Source: Gemmatimonadales bacterium UBA4718 (lineage in GTDB: Bacteria > Gemmatimonadota > Gemmatimonadetes > Gemmatimonadales > Gemmatimonadaceae). Taken from it: 10,840 nt of DNA. Positions 1 through 6,503 of this stretch are shown here, in pieces. The notes under the pieces are model-generated. The model saw nothing but the letters and a program-made list of their open reading frames with translations, was not told where the DNA came from and made no database searches. The position numbers and the translations under genes were made by a program. The stretch is taken from assembly GCA_002404375.1 (NCBI GenBank), contig DHJO01000144.1, positions 9,979-20,818 on the forward strand. Reading direction: 5' to 3'. Within the stretch, counting starts at the first letter, position 1; each line of letters starts with the position of its first letter.

Positions 1-1709
1 CCGCCGAAGATTCTCGTGTAAAGGCGGAGCTGGATCTGATCGGTGAAGAACTTCGGCTGATTCCCGCCCGAGCCGTTCACGGTCTGCCAGTGGAGATAGG
101 TGACCTCGAAAGGGACCCTCGCCTGACCCTTTTCGAACGCGTAGAGGTTGGAGAAGGAGACGCCCCCGCCTGCCCGCTGCTCGAAGGTCTCGGTCTCCAG
201 ATCGAGCGTTGACGCGTCGAGCGTGATATCCGCGAATCCAGTGACTGCTGCCGGCACCGTGAACGTGCCGGTGTAATGATCCTGGGCCTTGTGCCGATAG
301 ACGTACTGGCCGGAGATCGAGAAGAAATCGTTGATCACGATGCGCGGCGTCGTCTCGAATTCGAATGCCGCGCCGAGTTTCCGGTGCACAGTCTGACGGC
401 GGTAAAGCGGCGCCAGCTCCAGGTTGGGGAGATCGATGATGCGCATTTCCTGGTCGTCAGCGAATGGCTTGTTGTAGCGCACGACGAAGGATTGCCAGAA
501 ATGGCTCCCGACGAGAAGATCGCTGAACCACCGCCCCTCGACCGCTTTCGCTCCACGTCCCGTACCGACATCGATGAAGTTGTTGGGTGATTCGATCTGT
601 CCGGTCGGAATTCGGAAGATTCCGCCAACAGCCGTTCGGAAATTGAGGCCGTGCGGAGACATTCTTGCTTCGGTGGCGCCGCCGAAGGAATCGTAAACGG
701 AGAACTTGCCGCCGATATCGATGTCGCCAATGTGAGAATGGCTGGTCGACGTGAGCGGATCCGCGGCTATGCCGAACGCCGTGTCGGATAGAATCGTTTG
801 AGCGTCGCGCACCGTGAGCCTGTTCTGCGAGGCGAAGGGACCAGTCGACGTGATCGGCGCAACCCCATAAGAGGCAAAATTTGCGTACGCCGCCTTGAAC
901 GCTGCGACCCGGGCTTCGAGGCCGAGCTGCGCGTCAGTACCAACGATCGGCACGAATGCCGAAGTGGTATAGATCGAATTGACGCTGCGGACGAAGCTCT
1001 GCGCGCTGGTCACGAGTGCTTGCGCCTGCGCATTTGTGCCCGGCGCGTTGAGCTGCGCGCAGCCGGGAGCAGCAGGATTTGCCGCGCAATTGTCCATGGC
1101 ATTCTTGAGACTGGTCGAGTCCGCGGTGAACTGCGCGAGCAGCGTTGCGTTCTGCGTCACCGCTGCGGGGGTGCCGAATGCGGGATTGAAGCCGAGATTT
1201 CCCTCGACGCCAGTAGTGTTGACGTTGAAGAACGTCATCGACTGTGTGACGACGTATGGAATCTGGATACCCAGCGTGAGCCTTCTCGACAGACCCAACT
1301 CGAATACAAAGGGAAAGGCGGTAACACGATCGCGCAGATCAAGGTGGGTGTTCCCGAGTGTCGCGTACCAGCTTGCGTTTCCGATCAGCTGTTGGATTCC
1401 CAACTGAAGGCTGGCGAGATTAGGAAACTGCTTCACCCCGATGGTGTCGAGACTGAAATCGACGCCGAGCGGCTCGAGAGAGCCGTTAGGTCGTCCCGGG
1501 GTATCCATCCCGTAACGCTCGTTGAACGACGTCCACTGCCCGACTGTCCGGAAGCGAAAGAGCCCTCGCGGAAGCACGAGGGCGTCATCGCCAACACCCA
1601 GGACCCGTTGAGCGGGTGCCGGCAAGGCAAAAACAGCGATGAAAGCCAGTGCTACAGTGGAAACGCTGACCAGACGACGGCGCGTAGATTCTCCGCACGA
1701 TGTGAACAG
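1..1709 (-). CDS. Outer-membrane beta-barrel protein with signal peptide, 3' end cut by window edge
   Basis: One uninterrupted minus-strand frame runs from a stop at 1758-1760 to the left edge (about 569 codons from 1709). The N-terminus has an RRR patch (residues 10-12), a hydrophobic core (about 13-29) and an APA|Q signal-peptidase I site (31-34). The mature part alternates polar and aromatic residues as in beta strands. A stretch GDIDIGGKFSVYDSF, followed by AVGGIFRIPTGQ, resembles the outer-membrane 'MetA-pathway of phenol degradation' transporter family; that match is from memory. An Ala/Gln/Asn-rich insert carries two cysteines (about 208 and 217) that could form a disulfide. The last visible residues, LYTRIFG, look like a final barrel strand, so little is probably missing. 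No ATG, GTG or TTG lies in frame before the signal peptide; the CTG at 1709 is a tentative start and an N-terminal frameshift is possible. Substrate unknown. The barrel class is likely, the precise family uncertain. Confidence 0.72.
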   Translation of the reverse strand, partial: MFTSCGESTRRRLVSVSTVALAFIAVFALPAPAQRVLGVGDDALVLPRGLFRFRTVGQWTSFNERYGMDTPGRPNGSLEPLGVDFSLDTIGVKQFPNLASLQLGIQQLIGNASWYATLGNTHLDLRDRVTAFPFVFELGLSRRLTLGIQIPYVVTQSMTFFNVNTTGVEGNLGFNPAFGTPAAVTQNATLLAQFTADSTSLKNAMDNCAANPAAPGCAQLNAPGTNAQAQALVTSAQSFVRSVNSIYTTSAFVPIVGTDAQLGLEARVAAFKAAYANFASYGVAPITSTGPFASQNRLTVRDAQTILSDTAFGIAADPLTSTSHSHIGDIDIGGKFSVYDSFGGATEARMSPHGLNFRTAVGGIFRIPTGQIESPNNFIDVGTGRGAKAVEGRWFSDLLVGSHFWQSFVVRYNKPFADDQEMRIIDLPNLELAPLYRRQTVHRKLGAAFEFETTPRIVINDFFSISGQYVYRHKAQDHYTGTFTVPAAVTGFADITLDASTLDLETETFEQRAGGGVSFSNLYAFEKGQARVPFEVTYLHWQTVNGSGGNQPKFFTDQIQLRLYTRIFG

Positions 1710-1754
1710 GCATGAGGGGCATTCGTCTGAGTAGGGGACGTCCGCCAGCCGGGG

Positions 1755-1784
1755 ACGTTATCATTCCGCTTGAGATGTTGTCAA
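1755..1784 (-). promoter_or_regulatory. Probable sigma70-type promoter for the minus-strand barrel gene
   Basis: On the minus strand a perfect TTGACA (1784-1779) is followed, after 16-18 nt depending on the register chosen, by GATAACGT (1762-1755), which can supply a -10-like ATAAC core. Transcription would start near 1750, about 40 nt before the tentative CTG start at 1709. This places the true translation start downstream of about 1750 and agrees with the open frame. The -35 is convincing and the -10 is only fair. Confidence 0.45.
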
Positions 1785-1823
1785 CTTGAAAATGCGAGAC
1801 CTGTTCATGCGGGCGATCGGCGC

Positions 1824-1852
1824 TTGTTCGGGCCGTTTTTCACCCGTACCTT
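1824..1852 (+). promoter_or_regulatory. Possible weak promoter for the tRNA genes
   Basis: TTGTTC (1824-1829) and TACCTT (1847-1852) are separated by 17 nt and would place the transcript start within a few bases of the tRNA-Gly 5' end at 1864. Each hexamer matches consensus at only about half its positions. Location and spacing are the main support. Confidence 0.22.
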
Positions 1853-1863
1853 TGTCAATGCAC

Positions 1864-1936
1864 GCGGGAATAGCTCAGTTGGTAGAGCACAACCTTGCCA
1901 AGGTTGGGGTCGCGGGTTCGAGTCCCGTTTCCCGCT
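1864..1936 (+). tRNA. tRNA-Gly (anticodon GCC)
   Basis: A full 73-nt cloverleaf can be folded by eye. The acceptor GCGGGAA pairs with TTCCCGC; the D arm is GCTC...GAGC around AGTTGGTA; the anticodon stem CAACC/GGTTG encloses loop TTGCCAA, giving anticodon GCC (reads GGC/GGU). The T arm GCGGG/CCCGT encloses TTCGAGT, with one G-T closing pair. The discriminator is T at 1936, and the next bases are not CCA, so CCA must be added by nucleotidyltransferase. It lies 52 nt upstream of tRNA-Leu on the same strand and is probably co-transcribed with it. Confidence 0.96.
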
Positions 1937-1988
1937 TCGTTCCTCCTCGGAGTCGGTGCCGTCCGGCGGCGCTGGCGCGTCCACATCC

Positions 1989-2073
1989 GCTCGGGTGGCG
2001 AAATTGGTAGACGCGAGGGACTTAAAATCCCTTGGGACATACTCCCATGCGGGTTCGATCCCCGCCCCGAGCA
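1989..2073 (+). tRNA. tRNA-Leu (anticodon TAA)
   Basis: This is an 85-nt class II tRNA. The acceptor GCTCGGG pairs with CCCGAGC. The D region GTGGCGAAATTGGTAGAC is typical of bacterial tRNA-Leu. The anticodon stem AGGGA/TCCCT encloses loop CTTAAAA, giving anticodon TAA (reads UUA/UUG). An extended variable arm GGGA...TCCC and the T arm GCGGG/CCCGC with TTCGATC follow. The discriminator is A (2073), as leucyl-tRNA synthetase expects. The next bases are CTAA rather than CCA, so CCA is not encoded. Confidence 0.96.
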
Positions 2074-2172
2074 CTAAATGAGCGACTCGTTCATCCAGAA
2101 CTCGTTGACGACGGAAAATCTGGCGATGCATGTTCGCAAGGTGTCGGACGCGGTGTGAGTGCGGCGACGGCG

Positions 2173-3084
2173 ATGAAGTTGGCGCCGCGGCGGATCGAGC
2201 GAGTTTTGTTGATCGTCAATCCGGCGTCACGGCGGGGAAATCGGATTCGGACGAAGGCGCTAAAAGCTTTCTCTGATGCCGGCGTAGCCTGCGACATGAT
2301 GCGCACGGAAGCGCCTGGCCATGCGGGAGTCATCGCCAAAGCGCACGCGCACAAGTACGACGCAGTTTTCACGCTCGGCGGCGATGGAACGGTGATGGAG
2401 GTTCTGAGCGCGCTCGCCCACCAGGGTCCGCCAGTCGGCGTTTTGGCGGGAGGAACCGCCAACGTCGTGGCCAGAACTCTGCGCATACCTCTCAACCCGG
2501 CTCGCGCGGTGCCGCTTCTCCTGGCTGGTGACCAGGCGACGATGGACCTGGGCAGGCTGGGGGACGGACGGCGCTTCGCAATCGGAGTGGGTGTCGGCCT
2601 GGATGCGACGATGATCTCGGAGGCGCCGGACAGGCTCAAGAAGCGTTTCGGCTTCATGGCGTACGTCATAGGCGGGTACAAGGCGGTCCTTCGCAACCGG
2701 AAATTCCACCTCCGCCTCACTGTAGATGGCGTTGTTTACGAACGGACCGCCTCGGCCATCCTGGTGGCGAATTTTGGGGCGGTTCTCAACGACCTTGTTG
2801 CGTTCGGCGACGGGATCGTTCACGACGACGGCCTCCTCAACGCGTGTGTCTTCTCGCCCGACTCCCTGTGGGATGCCCTGAGAATTCTCTGGAGAATGTT
2901 GCGCAAGGATTTCGGGGCTGATCCCTGCCTCTTCTACAAGTCAGGCCGGGAATTCACGGTCGAGACCATCCCGCCCATGATTGCCCAGGCGGACGGTGAG
3001 CTGCTGCCTGACACCCCGCTATCGGTATCCGTTGACCCGCTGGCCGGCTGCTTGCTTATTCCAAGGAAGGAAACGAGGGAATAA
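2173..3084 (+). CDS. Diacylglycerol/lipid kinase family protein (DagK/YegS type)
   Basis: A 303-residue protein of the DAGK catalytic superfamily, which phosphorylates membrane lipids such as diacylglycerol using ATP at the inner membrane face. Visible landmarks are VLLIVNPAS (11-19), the nucleotide-binding GGDGT (69-73), GGTANVVART (93-102) equivalent to the family's G-T-x-N motif, DDGLL (218-222), and the C-terminal QADGE (272-276) with its catalytic-type acidic residue. The length is normal for soluble DagB/YegS proteins (about 300). The start at ATG 2173 is chosen for family length; a GTG at 2155 with AAGGTG 10 nt upstream would add six residues. The gene lies 19 nt before a membrane phosphatase gene and is surely co-transcribed with it, which suggests a lipid-phosphate cycle. 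The exact lipid (diacylglycerol, ceramide-like or other) cannot be read from the sequence. Confidence 0.87.
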   Translation: MKLAPRRIERVLLIVNPASRRGNRIRTKALKAFSDAGVACDMMRTEAPGHAGVIAKAHAHKYDAVFTLGGDGTVMEVLSALAHQGPPVGVLAGGTANVVARTLRIPLNPARAVPLLLAGDQATMDLGRLGDGRRFAIGVGVGLDATMISEAPDRLKKRFGFMAYVIGGYKAVLRNRKFHLRLTVDGVVYERTASAILVANFGAVLNDLVAFGDGIVHDDGLLNACVFSPDSLWDALRILWRMLRKDFGADPCLFYKSGREFTVETIPPMIAQADGELLPDTPLSVSVDPLAGCLLIPRKETRE

Positions 3085-3085
3085 C

Positions 3086-3097
3086 AAGGAGAGGTGA
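3086..3097 (+). promoter_or_regulatory. Strong ribosome binding site of the membrane phosphatase gene
   Basis: A purine-rich Shine-Dalgarno stretch (AAGGAGAGGTGA) begins two bases after the kinase stop codon and ends six bases before ATG 3104. It fixes the phosphatase start at 3104. It is the strongest ribosome binding site in the window; most junctions in the DAP operon have none. Confidence 0.6.
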
Positions 3098-3103
3098 GGC
3101 GGG

Positions 3104-4357
3104 ATGGCAACTTCTGCGTCTGCGCGCGTGAGACCGAGTGCCGGCACGGTGCTCGGGACGTTCTTCTATATGTGGTTGTTGGTGGGCCTAGTCCTTGGAA
3201 CGGCGGTCCTCGTCGGGCCAGTGAGACTAATCACCGAAGGAATGGGGCGCGCCGGATGGGAGCAGAGCTCGCAGGATCACGTGCTCATCGTAGTGATCCT
3301 CCTGTATCTCGTCTTCTCGCTGCTACTTACCCGCTTGATAGTCGGCATAATGTTCCGCGCGCGAAACCGGAACACTCGCTGGGCCATCGCGGCCGTCTTC
3401 ACGCTACTCGCGGCGGGCACCGCCTGGGAATGGTCGAATCCGGCCAAGCTGCTGGCCGGCATTGCGGGTGGGGGCGATGGCGGAAGCTACAACGTCACCG
3501 GGGGAGCCGAGTTCCTTTTCGGGGCGTATCCTGACGAGCCGAAGCTGGACTCACTCAAGAAAGCGGGAGTGACGGCGATCATCTCGCTCCAGCATCCTGG
3601 GGTCATCATAGAGAGAGAGGGTATCAGCGCCGAGCGCGATGCGACCAGGAGGCTGCACCTCCAATTCATTCAGGCGCCGATGCTGCCGTGGGTCAGCGAC
3701 AACGAGGAATCGCTGGAGAAGCTCCGCCAGATCGCGCGAACGGGGAAGGGAAAATACTTCGTGCACTGCGGACTCGGTCGTGATCGAGTAAACGTCGCGA
3801 AGCGGATCATCGAAGCGGAAGGGATCAAGATCGCGCAAAACTCCGGCGTCAAGACTGCGACCGGATTTGCTGACAGACCCGACCCGTTCGAACGTGGCTC
3901 ATTGGCGCACCTTGAGCCCGGCAAGTGGCTGATTCCCTATCCGAACAAGCACGAGATGTTCGGCTTCATCCTCGGCGGCCAGGCCGGCACGGTGATATCG
4001 CTGCTCGATGCCACGGATCCAGAGCAGGCGGCGTGGAACGCGGAGATGGAAAAGCTGCTGAAGGAGTACGCTATACCATTCGTCATGCGGCCGTTGCCAC
4101 AGAATGATGTCGCGAGAGCGACTGAAATCGCCAAAGAGGTCAGGGCTGTCCCGCAGCCGGCGACGGTGATCGCACCGCAGACGCCGAACGAGGATGGAAA
4201 GCCGCGCACCCATACGCAGGCAGCGCTCGCGTTCATCACGGCTTATGGGCGGATCGCTCCCAAGTCGTTTGCGGCAAAGCCGAATTGGCATCTCAACAAG
4301 GCAGCACAGGCCACTTACAAGTACGGCGACACCACCTCGGGAACAGTCGAGAAGTAG
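3104..4357 (+). CDS. Membrane-anchored dual-specificity-type phosphatase, tandem domains with the second lacking the catalytic Cys
   Basis: The protein has 417 residues. Three hydrophobic segments (about 15-39, 59-83, 93-110) are followed by a long soluble part. Residues 131-240 look like a Cys-dependent dual-specificity/PTP-like phosphatase: strand VTAIISLQ (156-163), a candidate general-acid loop PWVSDNEE (195-202, D199) and the P-loop HCGLGRDR, matching CX5R with C222 and R228. C222 is the only cysteine in the protein. Residues 270-384 repeat the same order: strand GTVISLL (295-301), IPFVMRPLPQND (324-335), then a helix and IAPQTPNEDGKPRTH (356-370) where the P-loop should be, with no Cys. 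This suggests an inactive second copy. Positive charges before segment 1 and between segments 2 and 3 predict the catalytic part outside the cytoplasm. Neighbour: lipid kinase 19 nt upstream. A phospholipid phosphate such as phosphatidylglycerophosphate is one possible substrate (PTPMT1-like enzymes do this); phosphoprotein or inositol-phosphate substrates are alternatives. Confidence 0.7.
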   Translation: MATSASARVRPSAGTVLGTFFYMWLLVGLVLGTAVLVGPVRLITEGMGRAGWEQSSQDHVLIVVILLYLVFSLLLTRLIVGIMFRARNRNTRWAIAAVFTLLAAGTAWEWSNPAKLLAGIAGGGDGGSYNVTGGAEFLFGAYPDEPKLDSLKKAGVTAIISLQHPGVIIEREGISAERDATRRLHLQFIQAPMLPWVSDNEESLEKLRQIARTGKGKYFVHCGLGRDRVNVAKRIIEAEGIKIAQNSGVKTATGFADRPDPFERGSLAHLEPGKWLIPYPNKHEMFGFILGGQAGTVISLLDATDPEQAAWNAEMEKLLKEYAIPFVMRPLPQNDVARATEIAKEVRAVPQPATVIAPQTPNEDGKPRTHTQAALAFITAYGRIAPKSFAAKPNWHLNKAAQATYKYGDTTSGTVEK

Positions 4358-4403
4358 CAGGAGTTGCGATCTCGAAGCTTCACCGCCCTGACACCATCTG
4401 TGA

Positions 4404-4422
4404 GCGGAGCTAACTTCTCCGC
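4404..4422 (+). promoter_or_regulatory. Hairpin covering the ribosome binding site of the first DAP operon gene
   Basis: GCGGAG (4404-4409) pairs with CTCCGC (4417-4422) across a 7-nt loop, and the stem ends directly before the ATG at 4423. The GGAG inside the 5' arm is the only Shine-Dalgarno-like sequence near this start, so the fold would hide it. The structure is read directly; a regulatory role is inference. It is not followed by a T-run, so it is not an intrinsic terminator. Confidence 0.4.
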
Positions 4423-5418
4423 ATGACCGATGTCGTCTCGCTCGCGGCGGAGTTGTTGTCGATTCAATCGACCACGGGCTCCGAAGGGACAACCGTAGAC
4501 TTCGTCTCGCGCTGGCTCGTGGGTCGTGGCTGGAACGTGACCCTTCAGGAGGTAAGCCGAGGACGCGCCAACATCTGGGCATCGCGCTCCGGCGGAGGTG
4601 TGACGTTCTCCACGCATCTGGACACGGTGCCCCCCTATGTTCCACCGCGACTCGAGGGGACGAAGTTGTACGGTCGCGGATCTTCGGACGCCAAAGGAAT
4701 TGCGGCAGCGATGTTGGTCGCGGCTGACCGACTCGTCGGCACCGGCGAGAAGCGCGTCGAGCTCCTTTTCGTCGTCGGAGAGGAAAAGGGCTCTGATGGC
4801 GCACGAGCTGCTAACAACCTCGGAACGAAAAGTCGCTTCCTGATCAACGGGGAGCCCACCGAGAGCAAGCTGGCGAGCGGCGCGAAGGGCTCGCTCCGCG
4901 CTACCATACGGATCCGCGGACGTGAGGCTCACTCAGCGTACCCGCACCTCGGGCAGTCCGCGATCGAGCCGATGCTGGAATTGCTGCCCACGCTCCGCAA
5001 GCTCCCTCTACCATCCGATCCTGTGCTCGGCGAGACGACGGTCAACATCGGCACTATCAAGGGTGGGACAGAGGCCAACGTCATTCCCGCGCACGCGGAG
5101 GCGGAGATAATGTTCCGACTCGTGAGTGACGTTGGGCCGATCAAGAAGATGATCCTCGATTGGGCGAAGGGTCGCGCAGATGTCGAGTTCGGCTCGCACA
5201 TACCCGCGCAGCGGTTTGCGACGGTGCCCGGCTTCGACACGGAGCCGGTAGCGTATACCTCGGACATTCCACTTCTCTCCAACTGGGGCGAGCCGTTCCT
5301 CTTCGGGCCCGGCTCGATCCATGTTGCGCACACGCCGGACGAGTTCATTGATGTCGACGAGCTGAGAGCGAGCGTCGATGGCTATGAGCGTCTGGCCAAA
5401 ACCCTTCTCGCACGATGA
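4423..5418 (+). CDS. dapE: M20-family metallo-deacylase, probably N-succinyl-diaminopimelate desuccinylase (LysK/ArgE-like form)
   Basis: A 331-residue ArgE/DapE/ACY1/LysK-type dinuclear-zinc amidohydrolase. Metal and catalytic positions are visible: HLD in FSTHLDTVPP (H65, D67), GRGSSDAKG (D89), GEEKGSD (E120 catalytic base, E121), NGEPT (E144) and AHTPDEF (H303). Residues about 150-255 form the lid/dimerisation domain, starting SGAKGS with a conserved GREAHSAYPH. As first gene of a DAP operon containing dapD, it most likely removes succinate from N-succinyl-LL-DAP in the cytoplasm. The protein is shorter than typical DapE (about 375), and the 24-residue spacing from H65 to D89 recalls LysK-type N-acetyl-lysine/ornithine deacetylases rather than classical DapE (about 33). 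Substrate is therefore inferred from context. The start at 4423 fits the N-terminus; its ribosome binding site lies inside a hairpin. It overlaps asd by 4 nt (ATGA). Confidence 0.78.
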   Translation: MTDVVSLAAELLSIQSTTGSEGTTVDFVSRWLVGRGWNVTLQEVSRGRANIWASRSGGGVTFSTHLDTVPPYVPPRLEGTKLYGRGSSDAKGIAAAMLVAADRLVGTGEKRVELLFVVGEEKGSDGARAANNLGTKSRFLINGEPTESKLASGAKGSLRATIRIRGREAHSAYPHLGQSAIEPMLELLPTLRKLPLPSDPVLGETTVNIGTIKGGTEANVIPAHAEAEIMFRLVSDVGPIKKMILDWAKGRADVEFGSHIPAQRFATVPGFDTEPVAYTSDIPLLSNWGEPFLFGPGSIHVAHTPDEFIDVDELRASVDGYERLAKTLLAR

Positions 5419-6503
5419 CCCCTTCAAACCTGCCCAGGAATCGGAAGGGCAAGTGGCCCGTCGCGGTGCTCGGGGCAACCGGGGCGGTCGGCCAGATGTT
5501 CGTCCGCCTGCTCGCGGATCACCCCTGGTTCGAGCTGAAGGAGCTGGCCGCATCCGAGAGATCGGCGGGAAGGAAATACGGTGAGGTGACCCGGTGGCTC
5601 GAGGGCCCCCCTCCGGCGGACTCGATCATGTCCCGTCGAGTAATCGCGTGCGATCCCGGCCTTGTGAGCGCTCCGATCGTTTTCTCCGCGCTGGATGCGG
5701 TCGTTGCCGGCGAGGCGGAGATGGCGTTCGCGCAGGCGGGAAAGTTCGTGCTGAGCAATGCGAAAAACTTCCGCATGGAGGCCGATGTCCCACTCGTCAT
5801 CCCGGAAGTGAATGGAGATCACCTCGGGCTGCTCGAGTGCCAGCGCAGCAAACGCGGGTGGAGCGGAGCAATCGTGACCAACGCAAATTGCTCGGCCACC
5901 GTTGCCGCGGTCGCCCTCGCGCCATTGCACCAAAAATTCGGCATCAGACAGCTTTTCCTTTCGACGATGCAGGCGGTATCCGGCGCCGGATATCCCGGAG
6001 TTCCATCGCTCGACATTCTTGGCAACGTCATTCCGTACATTGCCGACGAAGAGGGAAAACTCGAGCGCGAGATGCTCAAGCTGCTCGGCAGGTACGAAGA
6101 CGGCGAAGTCATGAGCGCAACTTTCAAGGTGAGTGCACACACCAATCGGGTGCCGGTCGAGCACGGTCACACCATCTGCATGACAATTGGCTTCGAGGAG
6201 AGGCCCAGCCCGGAAGCCGCGATTCAGACAATGCGGGACTGGAAAGGATTTCCGGCGACGATTGGACTTCCGACTCGACCCGCGCATCCGCTCGTCGTCA
6301 CAGAGATGCCCGACCGCCCCCAGCCAAAGCGCGATGTCAACGCCGGGAATGGGATGACGGTTACCGTGGGACGAGTGCGTCGCGACGCCGTGCTCGATCT
6401 GCGGATGGTCGCGCTCGGGCACAACACCGTGCGCGGCGCGGCAGGCGGCTCGGTTCTGAACGCGGAACTGCTGGCTGCGAACGGCGCTCTCGACACCGCG
6501 TGA
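5415..6503 (+). CDS. asd: Aspartate-semialdehyde dehydrogenase, archaeal/fungal type
   Basis: A 362-residue NADPH-dependent enzyme reducing L-aspartyl-4-phosphate to aspartate semialdehyde, the branch point to DAP/lysine and homoserine. Visible: Rossmann motif GATGAVGQ (20-27), SNAKNFR (114-120) with VPLVIPEVN, nucleophile C159 in TNANCSATV, MQAVSGAGYPG (185-195), NVIPYIADEE, and SAHTNRVPVEHGHT (240-253) with catalytic H252. The C-terminus carries HNTVRGAAGGSVLNAELL. The SGAGYPG, NVIPYI and RVPV...GHT blocks are those of the archaeal/fungal (Hom2-like) class, not the E. coli Asd class. The ATG overlaps the preceding stop (ATGA), with no visible Shine-Dalgarno, so expression probably depends on translational coupling. 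It overlaps lysC by 4 nt. Length normal, catalytic residues intact. Confidence 0.95.
   Translation: MTPSNLPRNRKGKWPVAVLGATGAVGQMFVRLLADHPWFELKELAASERSAGRKYGEVTRWLEGPPPADSIMSRRVIACDPGLVSAPIVFSALDAVVAGEAEMAFAQAGKFVLSNAKNFRMEADVPLVIPEVNGDHLGLLECQRSKRGWSGAIVTNANCSATVAAVALAPLHQKFGIRQLFLSTMQAVSGAGYPGVPSLDILGNVIPYIADEEGKLEREMLKLLGRYEDGEVMSATFKVSAHTNRVPVEHGHTICMTIGFEERPSPEAAIQTMRDWKGFPATIGLPTRPAHPLVVTEMPDRPQPKRDVNAGNGMTVTVGRVRRDAVLDLRMVALGHNTVRGAAGGSVLNAELLAANGALDTA

Noticed and set aside
798..1715. A 305-codon plus-strand open frame
   Set aside because: It is antisense to the barrel gene, is Arg/Cys/Glu-rich without domain signals, and the minus-strand frame has a signal peptide and beta-barrel pattern.
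1864..2073. tRNA genes as an integration site for a mobile element
   Set aside because: No integrase, direct repeat of the tRNA 3' end or foreign gene follows; the neighbours are ordinary chromosomal genes.
1770..2081. Short plus- and minus-strand frames overlapping the tRNA genes
   Set aside because: They are translations of tRNA sequence (for example GIAQLVEH-like and SVGRAQPCQ-like strings that are common false predictions over tRNA genes).
2078..2094. Hairpin ATGAGCG-act-CGTTCAT just after tRNA-Leu, as a terminator
   Set aside because: It has a short loop and a G-T pair and is not followed by a T-run, so it is not a convincing intrinsic terminator, though it could help tRNA 3' processing.
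4358..4422. Lysine riboswitch before the DAP operon
   Set aside because: The gap is only 65 nt, far shorter than the known lysine aptamer (about 170 nt or more), and shows only one simple stem.
5424..6422. A 332-codon antisense open frame across asd, and similar long antisense frames elsewhere (for example 3899-4804 and 8924-9640)
   Set aside because: They lie opposite well-conserved genes in GC-rich DNA, where antisense frames stay open by codon bias, and their translations show no recognisable motif.
5594..6499. Long N-terminal extension of lysC in its own frame
   Set aside because: The extension is the out-of-frame shadow of asd. The KFGGTSV motif belongs at the aspartokinase N-terminus, with GTG 6500 just before it.
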